From assembly GCF_013371465.1 (NCBI RefSeq), contig NZ_JABWDU010000009.1, positions 124,001 to 188,000 of the forward strand: a DNA stretch of 64,000 nt, in the 5' to 3' direction. Each line of letters begins with the position of its first letter. Positions within the stretch are counted from its first letter, which is position 1. This DNA comes from Ensifer oleiphilus. GTDB taxonomy: Bacteria > Pseudomonadota > Alphaproteobacteria > Rhizobiales > Rhizobiaceae. Below the pieces are notes generated by a model. It was not told the DNA's origin. It saw nothing but the letters and a program-made list of their open reading frames with translations, and ran no database searches. The position numbers were made by a program, and so were the translations under genes. Positions 1 through 10,910 of the stretch are shown piece after piece.

Positions 1-929
1 CGCCGCTCTCCAAGGCGCATGTGGCGGCCGCACTAGCACTCTATGGCGATGCCCAGCGGTCGCAGGAGATCTTCGCGGCGTCCGCCAACATGTCGACGGG
101 GCTTGTCAATGTCAGCCTGGCGCGATCCGACTATGGTTCTTCGCTGCGTGACGACGCGGCCGTGCTCGCGCTCGCTGCCGAAAGCCGCCCCGTTCCGCCG
201 ATAATTCCGGAACTGTCGAAGATCGTGGCGCGGCAATGGGACCAGAAGAAATATACAAGCACCCAGGAACAGGCCTGGATGCTGCTGGCCGCACGCGCCG
301 TGCAGGGCGGCGACGAGGACATGGTGCTCGACGTCAACGGCGCCTCGAAGAACGGCGCTTACGCCGCGCGCATCACCGGCGACGCCCTGCTGTCGCACCC
401 GGTGGTGATCAAGAACGAAGGGGCGGATGCCGTCTCTGCGGTCGTGACGACAGTTGCGGCCCCGGCACAACCGTTGTCCGCCGGGGGCGACGGCTTTGCC
501 ATCGAGCGCACCTACTACACACTTGACGGTGCCGAGGCCAATGTCAGCCAGGCAAGGCAGAACGAGCGTTATGTCGTGGTGCTGAAAGTGACGGAAACCA
601 ATGACTGGCCGTCGCGCGTGCTCGTGTCGGATCTGCTGCCGGCGGGCTTCCAGATCGACAATCCGAGCCTGGTCGACAGCGCCCAGCTTACCAACTTCGA
701 ATGGCTCGGCGAGATCAGCGCGACGCACACCGAGTTCCGCAACGATCGCTTCGTCGCTGCCTTCGACCGCGGCACAGGAGACAGTCGCGAGTTGACGCTC
801 GCCTATGTCGTGCGCGCTGTGAACCCTGGTGTTTACGACCATCCTGCCGCAAGCGTCGAAGACATGTACAGGCCGCAGTTTTCGGCCCGCACCGCGACAG
901 GGCGCATGGAGGTGCTTGCAGCACAATAG
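1..929 (+). CDS. alpha-2-macroglobulin family protein, C-terminal part (5' end outside window)
   Basis: The frame is open from base 3 and stops at the TAG ending at 929, so only about the last 308 residues are present. The end of the protein carries a DLLPAGF segment typical of the C-terminal domain of bacterial alpha-2-macroglobulins of the YfhM/MagD type. These are periplasmic protease traps, thought to act with PbpC to protect a breached envelope. The next gene, 8 bp downstream, is pbpC, and this pairing is classical and strongly supports the call. The thioester region and the signal peptide lie outside the window, so thioester status cannot be judged. Confidence 0.88.
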   Translation, partial: PLSKAHVAAALALYGDAQRSQEIFAASANMSTGLVNVSLARSDYGSSLRDDAAVLALAAESRPVPPIIPELSKIVARQWDQKKYTSTQEQAWMLLAARAVQGGDEDMVLDVNGASKNGAYAARITGDALLSHPVVIKNEGADAVSAVVTTVAAPAQPLSAGGDGFAIERTYYTLDGAEANVSQARQNERYVVVLKVTETNDWPSRVLVSDLLPAGFQIDNPSLVDSAQLTNFEWLGEISATHTEFRNDRFVAAFDRGTGDSRELTLAYVVRAVNPGVYDHPAASVEDMYRPQFSARTATGRMEVLAAQ

Positions 930-937
930 GCCTGACG

Positions 938-3019
938 ATGTCGATAAGGCACAAATTGCTGATCGCAATCCCCGTCGGCCTGTTGCTGACAGGGTTGTCG
1001 GCCTTTGCGATAGACAAGGCCGACCAGGCGTTTCCGCCGCCGCTTGAGGCAGCCGGCGTCGTGTCGCGTGAGGTGCTCGACGTCGACGGACAGTTGCTCA
1101 GGGCCTTTGCCACGCCTGACGGCCTGTGGCGGCTGAAGACGACTGTCGATGACGTCGATCCGCAATTCCTGCGGATGCTGGTCGCCTACGAGGACCAGCG
1201 GTTTCGCGAGCATGCCGGCATCGACATCCTGGCGCTCGGGCGCGCCGCGCTGCAGTTCGTCACCAATGGCCGCATCGTTTCCGGTGCCTCGACCCTTTCG
1301 ATGCAGGTCGCGCGGCTGATCGAACCGCGAGAGCAGCGAAGCATCACCGCCAAGCTGCTGCAGATTGCCCGCGCGATCCAGATCGAGCACCGGCTGTCGA
1401 AGGACCAGATCCTTAACCTCTATCTGAGCCACGCGCCCTATGGCGGCAATCTCGAGGGCGTGCGCTCAGCCAGTCTTGCCTGGTTTGGCAAGGAGCCGAA
1501 ACGTCTTTCGGTCGGTGAAGCGGCCCTCTTGGTGGCGCTGCCGCAATTGCCGGAAAAACGCCGGCCCGACAGAAACCATGTCGCCGCCGAAGCGGCGCGC
1601 CAGCGTGTCCTAACCCGGATGGCCGTCGCCGACGTGATCGGCGAAGGCGAAGCCGAGCGAGCGGCAATGACGGCCGTTCCCAACCGTCGCCTGCAATTGC
1701 CGGCCTATGCCGCGCATCTGGCCGAGATTGCATTGCGCAAGCAGCCGACGGCCGTACAACATCAGACGACGCTGCGCCGCAATGTCCAGCGTGGTCTCGA
1801 AGCGGTTGCGCGCGACGGCGCCGCCAAGTTGGGACCGAAGGTGTCTGTCGCCATGATCATGGCCGACGCGCGCACGGGCGAGATCATCGGCGAAGTCGGC
1901 TCCGCCGATTATTTCGATGCAAGCCGCTCCGGCTGGATCGACATGACGCGGATCAACCGCTCGCCGGGATCGACCCTCAAACCCTTCATCTACGGCCTCG
2001 CCTTCGAAGAGGGCCTGGTCAGCCAGGAAACCATCATCGAGGACCGCCCGGCCGATTTCTTCGGCTATCGCCCGCGCAATTTCGACATGAGCTACCAAGG
2101 CGACGTCAGCGTGCGCCAGGCGCTGCAATTGTCCTTGAACGTGCCCGCCATCCGCCTGCTCGACGTCGTCGGCCCTGCGCGGCTGATGGTGCGGTTCCGT
2201 CGCGCCGAGGTGAAGCCGGTGCTGCCGGCCGGCGAGGCTCCCGGCCTGGCGATCGGCCTCGGCGGGGTCGGGCTGACGCTGCGTGATCTCGTGCAGCTCT
2301 ATGCGGGGCTCGCCAATCGCGGCTTCCCGGTGCGCCTCGGCGACGGCATCACCGGCACGGCGGGGCTGATCGACGGAGAGCCGCTGCTGTCTCCGGTTTC
2401 CGCCTGGCACGTCTCGGATGTGCTTTCCGCCGTCCTGCCGCCGGCAGGCAGCCGCCAGCGCGGCATCGCCTACAAGACCGGGACCAGCTACGGCTATCGC
2501 GACGCCTGGTCGGTTGGCTATGATGGCCGGTATGTTCTCGGTGTCTGGGTGGGGCGGCCGGACAATGGCGCAGTCCCAGGTCTGACCGGCTATGGTGCTG
2601 CCGCGCCAATTCTCTTTGAGGGATTTGCAAAATCCGGCCTGCCGATCACACCGCTCCCGGATGCGCCGTCGGGTGCTGTGCGCATCTCGCAGACGGAACT
2701 GCCGATCAGCCAGCGCCGCTTCTCGATGACCGCAAGCGGCCTCGTCAACGCCTCGGCGCGCGAGCCGGCTCCACAGATCGTCTTTCCGCCCGAGGGCGCC
2801 CGCGTCGAACTCGGCGTCGGCCTTGACACCATGTCGCCCCTGACGTTGAAGCTGCAAGGCGGCCGCGCCCCCTTTCGCTGGCTGGCCAATGGCAAGCCGT
2901 TGCCAGATCCTACCCGGCGACGAACCACACAGTGGCAACCCGATGGCGCCGGTTATTCCACCTTGACGGTCATCGACGCCGTCGGCCGGGCCGCGAGCGT
3001 CCGTGTCTTCATCGAATAG
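938..3019 (+). CDS. pbpC: penicillin-binding protein 1C
   Basis: A 693-residue bifunctional peptidoglycan synthase with an N-terminal membrane anchor (residues about 7-25). The glycosyltransferase domain has the EDQRF motif with catalytic Glu85, and SGASTLSMQ at about 115-123. The transpeptidase domain has SxxK at S345-K348, SLN at 399-401 and KTG at 513-515. A C-terminal region of about 90 residues matches the PBP1C C-terminal extension (BiPBP_C). The ATG at 938 was chosen because it directly precedes the membrane anchor and follows the alpha-2-macroglobulin stop. The frame is open further upstream, but that stretch lies antiparallel in sense to the upstream gene and reads as low-complexity arginine-rich sequence. 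PbpC is usually co-transcribed with the macroglobulin gene. Confidence 0.95.
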   Translation: MSIRHKLLIAIPVGLLLTGLSAFAIDKADQAFPPPLEAAGVVSREVLDVDGQLLRAFATPDGLWRLKTTVDDVDPQFLRMLVAYEDQRFREHAGIDILALGRAALQFVTNGRIVSGASTLSMQVARLIEPREQRSITAKLLQIARAIQIEHRLSKDQILNLYLSHAPYGGNLEGVRSASLAWFGKEPKRLSVGEAALLVALPQLPEKRRPDRNHVAAEAARQRVLTRMAVADVIGEGEAERAAMTAVPNRRLQLPAYAAHLAEIALRKQPTAVQHQTTLRRNVQRGLEAVARDGAAKLGPKVSVAMIMADARTGEIIGEVGSADYFDASRSGWIDMTRINRSPGSTLKPFIYGLAFEEGLVSQETIIEDRPADFFGYRPRNFDMSYQGDVSVRQALQLSLNVPAIRLLDVVGPARLMVRFRRAEVKPVLPAGEAPGLAIGLGGVGLTLRDLVQLYAGLANRGFPVRLGDGITGTAGLIDGEPLLSPVSAWHVSDVLSAVLPPAGSRQRGIAYKTGTSYGYRDAWSVGYDGRYVLGVWVGRPDNGAVPGLTGYGAAAPILFEGFAKSGLPITPLPDAPSGAVRISQTELPISQRRFSMTASGLVNASAREPAPQIVFPPEGARVELGVGLDTMSPLTLKLQGGRAPFRWLANGKPLPDPTRRRTTQWQPDGAGYSTLTVIDAVGRAASVRVFIE

Positions 3020-3320
3020 ATCAGCGCCTCAATGGTCTGAAGTCTTGGGCAAGACGTCCGACAGGGCGGGGCATCGGGAGCCAGCGAGACATTGCGCTCC
3101 ATCTCGTATGCGGCAGGCCAGCAGCGGTCACCGCCTCCCTTCCAGAACGACGGCAACCGGCGGTAGAATGCTCAAATTTGCGACCAGCACCGCGCAAGAT
3201 TGACGAAATAGTAGCTCTATCAGGAGAGGTCGCAATCGCTGATTGCCGTTTGCGTCGCCACCTCGCGCCAACCTGTCTATGGTCGCGGACAACGACTGAT
3301 ATCAATGAAGGATTGCTTAA
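3020..3320. other. intergenic region, no recognised gene
   Basis: About 300 bp between pbpC and the response regulator. Short open frames here lack protein-like composition and ribosome-binding sites. No strong hairpin with a T-run was seen. It presumably holds the response-regulator promoter, but no clear promoter was recognised. Confidence 0.5.
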
Positions 3321-3980
3321 ATGTCGAAGGCCATGACCGTTATCGTTGCCGACGACCATGCCATCGTGCGCGAAGGCTTGAAGATGCTGCTGTCTACGAT
3401 GGCGGATGTATCCGTGGTTGCCGAGGCGGCTGACGGCGAAGCCGTGCTGGCCCTTGCCCGCAGCGAGCCGGCAGGCCTTCTGATCCTCGACCTCGGCATG
3501 CCGGGTGTTGCCGGCATCCAGTTCATTGCCGACATCAGGGAAATTGCACCCCGAATGAAGATCCTGGTGCTGACCGCCAATGTCGAGCCGCGGACGGTCC
3601 GCGCCGCCATCGAGGCCGGCGCCAACGGCTATCTCACCAAAAACGGCGACCCCGCCGAGCTTGCCGACGCCGTTGATGCGCTGCGCGCCAATGATATCTA
3701 TCTCGCCCAGTCGATCCGCTTCGCCGTCAGCGATCCCGCACGACAGACACTGCCGTCGGCCACCGACGAGGCGCTTTCGCCCATTCCGCTCACCCGGCGA
3801 GAGATGCAGATCCTTTCCCTCGCCGCCCAGGGCCTGACGGCGCGCGAGAGCGCCGAGCGGCTTGGCATCAGCCCACTCACCGCACGCAAGCACCGCGAAA
3901 ACCTGATGCGCAAGCTCAGCCTGCACAGCGCCGCCGAAATCGCGGCCTATGCGGTCCGCATCGGCCTGCCTATCGGCTGA
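3321..3980 (+). CDS. NarL/FixJ-type response regulator
   Basis: A 219-residue two-domain response regulator. The receiver domain shows the acidic pair D11-D12, phosphoacceptor D57 within LILDLGMPG, T85 and K107, which is the full set of conserved receiver residues. The C-terminal LuxR-type helix-turn-helix begins near residue 155 (LTRREMQILSLAAQGLT) and includes the recognition segment LGISPLTARKHRENLMRKL. No histidine kinase gene is next to it, so it is an orphan here and its signal is unknown. The ATG at 3321 starts directly before the first beta strand of the receiver domain. Confidence 0.93.
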   Translation: MSKAMTVIVADDHAIVREGLKMLLSTMADVSVVAEAADGEAVLALARSEPAGLLILDLGMPGVAGIQFIADIREIAPRMKILVLTANVEPRTVRAAIEAGANGYLTKNGDPAELADAVDALRANDIYLAQSIRFAVSDPARQTLPSATDEALSPIPLTRREMQILSLAAQGLTARESAERLGISPLTARKHRENLMRKLSLHSAAEIAAYAVRIGLPIG

Positions 3981-4189
3981 GATCCGCATGGCGCAACTAC
4001 TCCCGTTGGTCACGTTCGCTTAACCACCGCAATGTCAGCCCCAGGTTCATCCTGTCGAAATACGGCACCTGCCGTATGTCGCGCCGATACAACCAAGCGT
4101 AGTTCTCCGCCTGCTCGATTCCGAATGTGTCGGGGTCGGGTCGAATGCCGCATTGCCGCAAGGCCATGCGGCGAACCGGAGGAACTGCG

Positions 4190-4804
4190 ATGCCATCGAT
4201 TGATCACTGGATGTCCTTTGCGGTTGCCACCGCGATCTTCGCCTGCATGCCGGGGCCAGCCATTCTCTATATGACGGCACAAACGCTCGCGCATGGCCGC
4301 AGTGCCGGGTTCCTCGCAGCACTCGGCATTCACCTCGGTTGCTATGCCCATATCGCCGCTGCGACGCTGGGTCTTGCCGCCCTTCTCAGTCACGCCCCCT
4401 TTGCCTATGCGGCAATCAAACTTGCCGGCGCGGTCTATCTCATCTGGCTCGGCGGCACGATGCTGCTCGGCATCGGCAAACACGACGAGCACAAGACGGA
4501 CGCCAAGCCGGGTGTGCTGCGCGACAGCATCCTCGTCGAAATTCTCAACCCCAAGACGGCGCTGTTCTTCGTGACGTTCCTGCCGCAATTCGTCGATCCG
4601 GCAGCGGCCATGCCAGTCACGCTGCAGTTCCTGATCTTCGGCATGCTCGTCAACCTGGCATTGTCTGCGGCGGATGTCGCGGCGGTGCTGCTCGCGTCGC
4701 TGACCCTTGGTCGTTTCACCGGCGGCCAGAGCCGTCTGGTGCCGCGGGCTTGCGGGTCGATCCTTATCGGTCTCGGCATGATGCTGGCGACGCAGTCGGT
4801 CTGA
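4190..4804 (+). CDS. LysE/RhtB family amino-acid exporter
   Basis: A 204-residue inner-membrane protein with about six hydrophobic segments. The N-terminus contains the family hallmark PGPAILYM (residues about 21-28) and the following G-x-x-AGxxAALG segment. Family members export amino acids such as lysine, threonine or homoserine. The substrate here cannot be deduced. The start at 4190 is supported by a GGAGGA ribosome-binding site 7 bp upstream. An in-frame start 63 bp earlier has no such site. The gene stands alone between the response regulator and the hydratase gene. Confidence 0.9.
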   Translation: MPSIDHWMSFAVATAIFACMPGPAILYMTAQTLAHGRSAGFLAALGIHLGCYAHIAAATLGLAALLSHAPFAYAAIKLAGAVYLIWLGGTMLLGIGKHDEHKTDAKPGVLRDSILVEILNPKTALFFVTFLPQFVDPAAAMPVTLQFLIFGMLVNLALSAADVAAVLLASLTLGRFTGGQSRLVPRACGSILIGLGMMLATQSV

Positions 4805-4980
4805 CGGGCGCTCCCCAATTCCAATATGTCGGCGAGGCTCGTTCATCCCATCGCGCCCTTTCCTATCGCCCGTGTTTCGGCGATGATATCGGCACCTGGA
4901 AACGCAGCGGAATACTCGAAATCCTTCCGATGCCCATCGCCAAGGCGTGACGGGCGGCCCTGTGAGAGGAAGACGGTCGC

Positions 4981-5817
4981 ATGCTTAGTCTTGCCGAGAT
5001 TTCACAAGCAGCCGAGAGCCTCCACCGGGCCGAAGTCGATCGCAACCAGATCGGCCTCCTGTCGCTCAAGCACCCTGGTATGACCGTCGATGACGCCTAT
5101 GCGGTGCAGTCGGCCTGGATCAGGCGCAAGCGTGACCTCGGTAGGCGCATCATCGGCTTCAAGATCGGTTTGACCTCGAAGGCGATGCAGCAGGCGCTCG
5201 GCATTGACACGCCGGATTCCGGCGTCCTGTTCGACGACATGCTTTTCGAGGATGGCGCAACCATTCCGGCCGACCGATTCATCCAGCCGCGGGTCGAGGC
5301 GGAAATCGCCTTCGTGATGAAGGCGCCGCTCAAAGGCCCGCGCGTCACCGTGTTGAACGTGCTCAATGCCACCGACTTCGTGATCCCAGCCCTTGAGATC
5401 CTCGACACCCGCATCCTCAGACGCGACCCAGAGACACAACAAGCCCGGGGGATCGCTGATACGATCGCGGACAATGCAGCGAATGCCGGTCTGATCCTCG
5501 GTGGCCGGCCGATGCGCGCGGACGCGGTCGACATGCGCTGGATGGGCGCGATCCTCTCGCGCAATGCCGAGGTTGAAGAAACCGGATTGGGCGCCGGCGT
5601 GCTCAACCATCCGGCCCATGGCATCGCCTGGCTCGCAAACCGGTTGGCACATTATGGCGATGCGATCGAACCCGGACAGATCGTTCTATCCGGTTCGTTC
5701 GTGCGGGCAGTCGAGGCGCGCAGCGGCGACACGTTCGTCGCCGATTTCGGCGCTCATGGTACGGTCAGTTGCCACTTTGCTGGCGTGACGCCTGACAACG
5801 CGGTACCAACACTCTAG
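4981..5817 (+). CDS. hpaH: 2-oxo-hept-4-ene-1,7-dioate hydratase family protein (HpaH/HpcG)
   Basis: A 278-residue protein of the fumarylacetoacetase-like hydratase superfamily, close in length to HpcG/HpaH (267 residues). The expected metal-binding acids are seen at E106 and E108 (PRVEAEIAF) and E139 (IPALEI), and the KIGLTSKAMQ segment lies at residues 61-70. HpaH hydrates 2-oxo-hept-4-ene-1,7-dioate in 4-hydroxyphenylacetate/homoprotocatechuate meta-cleavage. No other gene of that pathway lies nearby, so a related 2-oxopent-4-enoate-type hydratase is possible. The upstream GAGGAAGA provides a ribosome-binding site. Confidence 0.82.
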   Translation: MLSLAEISQAAESLHRAEVDRNQIGLLSLKHPGMTVDDAYAVQSAWIRRKRDLGRRIIGFKIGLTSKAMQQALGIDTPDSGVLFDDMLFEDGATIPADRFIQPRVEAEIAFVMKAPLKGPRVTVLNVLNATDFVIPALEILDTRILRRDPETQQARGIADTIADNAANAGLILGGRPMRADAVDMRWMGAILSRNAEVEETGLGAGVLNHPAHGIAWLANRLAHYGDAIEPGQIVLSGSFVRAVEARSGDTFVADFGAHGTVSCHFAGVTPDNAVPTL

Positions 5818-5835
5818 CCGGCTTAACCTCGTGTG

Positions 5836-7104
5836 CTATTGCACCAAGATCGCCCGGAAATCATTGACATTCGTGCCCGTCGGCCCTGGCTTGAAGATAT
5901 CGCCAAGCGCGTCGAAGGCGCTCCAGCTGTCGTTGCGCTGCAGGAACGCTGCCGCATCGAGCCGTTGCGCCACGAGCCGGGTGATGGTGGTGCCATCGGC
6001 AAAGGCGCCGGCATTGTCCTCGGAGCCGTCGATGCCGTCCGTGTCGGCCGCGAGCGCCGAAACGCCGCTTGCACCATCGATGCCGAGCGCCAGCGACAAC
6101 AGGAATTCGCTGTTGCGTCCGCCCTTGCCGGCACCCTTTATCGTCACGGTCGTCTCGCCGCCGGAGAGAACCACAACCGGCTTGGCAAAGGGACGGCCGC
6201 GACCCGCGACCTCGCGGGCAATCGCGGCGTGCACACTGCCGACGTCGCGCGCCTCCCCCTCGATGGCATCCGACAGGATGATTGCCTCGATACCGGCTTC
6301 CCGCGCCTTGGCGGCCGCGGCTTCGAGCGAGACGGAAGCGGACGCGATCAGGCGTACTTCATTGTCGACGAAACGCCGATCGGACGGCAACGGCGCGTCG
6401 GCGGCCGGGTTGGCGAGCCATGCCCGCACCTTTTCGGGCAATTGCAGATCGTAACGCTCGACGATCTTCAAAGCGTCGGCACGATTGCTGGCATCGGGTA
6501 AGGTCGGGCCGGACGCGACCAGCGCCGGGTCGTCGCCGGGTATGTCGGAAACGACCAGCGAAACGACCTTCGCCGGGTAAGCGGCAGCGGCAAGCCGGCC
6601 ACCCTTGATCATCGAGACATGCTTGCGCACCGCGTTCATGGCACTGATCGGCGCGCCGGAGGCGAGCAGCGCCCGGTTGACCGCGACCTCGTCCTCAAGC
6701 GAAAGCCCTGGAGGGGGGGCAGGCAGCAGGGCCGAGCCGCCACCGCAGACAAGGGCAACGACCAGATCGTCCTTTGTCAGCCCGCTGACCTCGGCAAGCA
6801 GGCGCTTCGAGGCCTGCAGCCCGCTTTCGTCCGGTAGGGGATGCGACGCCTCCAGAACCTCGATGCGCTCGCACGGGACCGCGTAGCCATAGCGGGTGAC
6901 AACAACGCCAGAGAGCGGGCCGTGCCAGTGACGCTCGAAGGCCTGCGCCATCTGGGCAGCACCCTTGCCGGCGCCGACGACGACGGTGCGGCCTTTCGGC
7001 CTCGCCGGCAGGTTGGTGGCGATCACCAGCGCCGGATCGGCGGCGGCAACTGCGGATGTAAACAGCGTTTCCAGAAATCTGCGCGGATCGGCAATCGCTG
7101 CCAT
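5836..7104 (-). CDS. ttuD: glycerate 2-kinase / MOFRL family (TtuD, GckA)
   Basis: A 422-residue protein of the DUF4147-MOFRL family, which includes glycerate 2-kinase GckA and proteins annotated as hydroxypyruvate reductase TtuD. Visible signatures are VVGAGKGAAQMAQAFE near the N-terminus, VCGGGSALLPAPP, and the C-terminal MOFRL core with VVLSGGETTVT and NSEFLLSLAL. It should phosphorylate D-glycerate to 2-phosphoglycerate, the last step of the glyoxylate-to-glycerate route encoded just upstream (gcl, hyi, glxR). The start at 7104 is preceded by GGGGAGA; an open extension of 23 codons lacks this. It lies 123 bp after glxR on the same strand. The kinase activity is inferred from context. Confidence 0.88.
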   Translation of the reverse strand: MAAIADPRRFLETLFTSAVAAADPALVIATNLPARPKGRTVVVGAGKGAAQMAQAFERHWHGPLSGVVVTRYGYAVPCERIEVLEASHPLPDESGLQASKRLLAEVSGLTKDDLVVALVCGGGSALLPAPPPGLSLEDEVAVNRALLASGAPISAMNAVRKHVSMIKGGRLAAAAYPAKVVSLVVSDIPGDDPALVASGPTLPDASNRADALKIVERYDLQLPEKVRAWLANPAADAPLPSDRRFVDNEVRLIASASVSLEAAAAKAREAGIEAIILSDAIEGEARDVGSVHAAIAREVAGRGRPFAKPVVVLSGGETTVTIKGAGKGGRNSEFLLSLALGIDGASGVSALAADTDGIDGSEDNAGAFADGTTITRLVAQRLDAAAFLQRNDSWSAFDALGDIFKPGPTGTNVNDFRAILVQ

Positions 7105-7227
7105 GTCTCTCCCCTTCATCTGATATTTCGGGCGGCGGCTCCTCCTTCCGCCGCCCGCAGGCACGATCGGCACGGCGGAATGCTCCGCCAGCCAATCATG
7201 CGCATGCCAAGCTTTCGTCCAAGCGTG

Positions 7228-8112
7228 TCAGGCGACCTGATGGTTTGCCATGCGCTCCAGCGCCCGCACCAGCCCGGAATGGTCGAGCCCGCTGTCGCCG
7301 TTGGCGGCGCAGTTGTTGAACAGTTCCTGGGTTGCGGCCGTGTTCGGCAGAGAGATGCCGAGGGACTTTGCGCCCTGCAGCGCCAGGTTCAGGTCCTTCT
7401 GGTGCAGCGAGATGCGGAAGCCCGGATCGAAGGTGCGCTTGATCATGCGATCGCCATGCACTTCGAGAATGCGCGAAGAGGCAAAACCGCCCATCAGCGC
7501 TTCGCGAACCCGCGCTGGATCTGCCCCGGCCTTCGACGCAAAGACCAGCGCTTCGGAAACCGCTTCGATCGTCAGCGCAACGATGATCTGGTTGGCGACC
7601 TTGGTCACTTGGCCGTCACCGCAATCGCCGACGAGTGTGATGTTCTTGCCCATCAGCTTGAACAGGGGCAGTGCCCGGTCGAAACTCTCCTGAGAACCAC
7701 CGGCCATGATCGACAGCGATGCGTTCTTGGCGCCGACTTCGCCGCCGGAGACCGGCGCATCGACGTATTCGGCGCCGGTTTCGCGGACCTTCCTGGCGAA
7801 TTCCTTGGTCTCGATCGGCGAAATCGAGCTCATGTCGATGACGAGCTTGCCTTCGGAAAGACCATAGGCGACGCCGTTCTCGCCGAAAAGAACATCCTTC
7901 ACTTCGGGCGTATCCGGCAGCATCAGGATGATGGTGTCGACCGTTTCGGCAAGCGCCTTCGGCGTCTCGACGAATGTCAGGCCGTTGTCGATGAGTTCCT
8001 GTCGCGGCGGGATCGCGAATTTCGAAGTAATGATCGTGTGTCCGGCGTCCTGCAGATGGCGTGCCATCGGCGTGCCCATGATGCCCAGTCCAATAAAGCC
8101 GATCGTTGCCAT
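7228..8112 (-). CDS. glxR: 2-hydroxy-3-oxopropionate reductase (tartronate semialdehyde reductase)
   Basis: A 294-residue beta-hydroxyacid dehydrogenase. It has the N-terminal nucleotide-binding motif GFIGLGIMG (residues 5-13), the substrate-binding VSGGE segment (121-125) and catalytic Lys171 in TKVANQ. It reduces tartronate semialdehyde to D-glycerate with NAD(P)H. It begins 5 bp after hyi and belongs to the gcl-hyi-glxR-ttuD operon, which fixes its role in glyoxylate assimilation. The length matches E. coli GlxR/GarR. Confidence 0.94.
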   Translation of the reverse strand: MATIGFIGLGIMGTPMARHLQDAGHTIITSKFAIPPRQELIDNGLTFVETPKALAETVDTIILMLPDTPEVKDVLFGENGVAYGLSEGKLVIDMSSISPIETKEFARKVRETGAEYVDAPVSGGEVGAKNASLSIMAGGSQESFDRALPLFKLMGKNITLVGDCGDGQVTKVANQIIVALTIEAVSEALVFASKAGADPARVREALMGGFASSRILEVHGDRMIKRTFDPGFRISLHQKDLNLALQGAKSLGISLPNTAATQELFNNCAANGDSGLDHSGLVRALERMANHQVA

Positions 8113-8117
8113 TGTGC

Positions 8118-8933
8118 TTAACTCCTGATCTTGATGATGTCTGCGGATTGCGTGCGCTTGCGCTCGGCCCCAAGCCAGCCAAGGCCTTCGGCCGTCGTCG
8201 TGCGCGGCTTGTATTCACAGCCGATCCAGCCGTCGTAGCCTGCCTCTTCGAGCGCATCGAAGACGTAGGGATAGTTGATCTCGCCGGTCCCCGGCTCGTT
8301 ACGGCCGGGGTTGTCGGCAAGCTGCACATGGGCGATACGGTCGGCAAAGCGCCTGTAGGTGCCGATGAGTTCGCCCTGCGTGCGCTGCTGGTGATAGAGG
8401 TCGTACTGGATGAACAGATTGTCGCTGCCGACTTCGTCGATGATCGAGGCGGCCTGCTCGACCGTGTTGAGATAGAACCCCGGAATATCGAAGTCGTTGA
8501 TCGGTTCGATCAGCAGGCGAATGCCCTGCTTACCGAGTTCGCTTGCCGCAAGCCGGAGATTGGCAACGAGCGTGTTGCGCAGAACGTCTTCCGCGATACC
8601 CGCCGGCGCGATGCCGACCAGGCAGTTGACCTGTTTGCAATCGAGCGCAGTCGCGTAGTCGATGGCGCTCGCCACGCCCTTACGGAACTCGTCGATCCGG
8701 TCGGGCAGGATGGCAATGCCGCGCTCGCCGCCCGCCCAGTTGCCGGCCGGCAGGTTGTGCAGCACCTGTGTCAGGCCATAGCGCTGCAGCTCGCCGCGCA
8801 GGCTCACCTTCTCGAACTCGTAGGGGAAGAGATACTCGACGCCTTCGAAGCCGGCCTTGGCAGCCAGGGCAAAACGATCGAGGAACGGCGCCTCGGTAAA
8901 CAGCATTGTCAGGTTCGCAGCGAACTTCGCCAT
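8118..8933 (-). CDS. hyi: hydroxypyruvate isomerase
   Basis: A 271-residue TIM-barrel enzyme of the xylose-isomerase-like superfamily. It begins FAANLTMLFTE, typical of Hyi, and has Glu143 in LIEPIN and the C-terminal GWIGCEYKP strand with a second conserved Glu. It interconverts hydroxypyruvate and tartronate semialdehyde. It lies between gcl (26 bp upstream) and glxR (5 bp downstream) in the glyoxylate-utilisation operon. The length matches E. coli Hyi closely. Confidence 0.93.
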   Translation of the reverse strand: MAKFAANLTMLFTEAPFLDRFALAAKAGFEGVEYLFPYEFEKVSLRGELQRYGLTQVLHNLPAGNWAGGERGIAILPDRIDEFRKGVASAIDYATALDCKQVNCLVGIAPAGIAEDVLRNTLVANLRLAASELGKQGIRLLIEPINDFDIPGFYLNTVEQAASIIDEVGSDNLFIQYDLYHQQRTQGELIGTYRRFADRIAHVQLADNPGRNEPGTGEINYPYVFDALEEAGYDGWIGCEYKPRTTTAEGLGWLGAERKRTQSADIIKIRS

Positions 8934-8959
8934 GCGGTGTTTCCTCCTTATGATTGGTT

Positions 8960-10744
<1,785 letters not shown>

Positions 10745-10803
10745 GGGAACTCCTCCTATTTGATGAGACGATAACCCATTATCCACGACACACAACACAT
10801 AAA

Positions 10804-10818
10804 TGGAATTCATTTCCA
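10804..10818. promoter_or_regulatory. predicted IclR-family operator in the gcl / iclR divergent promoter
   Basis: TGGAATTCATTTCCA matches the published E. coli IclR box TGGAAATnATTTCCA at all but one defined position. A further TGGAA half-site follows at 10824-10828, so TGGAA, TTCCA and TGGAA are spaced by 5 bp. The site is 60 bp upstream of the gcl start and about 93 bp upstream of the regulator start. It suggests that the adjacent IclR-type protein represses gcl and possibly itself. Confidence 0.72.
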
Positions 10819-10910
10819 GCATATGGAAATAAACATCTTCAAGAATTTCGAAACAATCGATCTCGGTCCTGCTAGAGGATGATGATCACGACTCGGGCGC
10901 TGGAGGATGA

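Noticed and set aside
1610-2938. A 442-codon minus-strand open frame inside pbpC
   Set aside because: The plus strand holds all PBP1C motifs in order. The antisense frame shows no family motif and no start signal.
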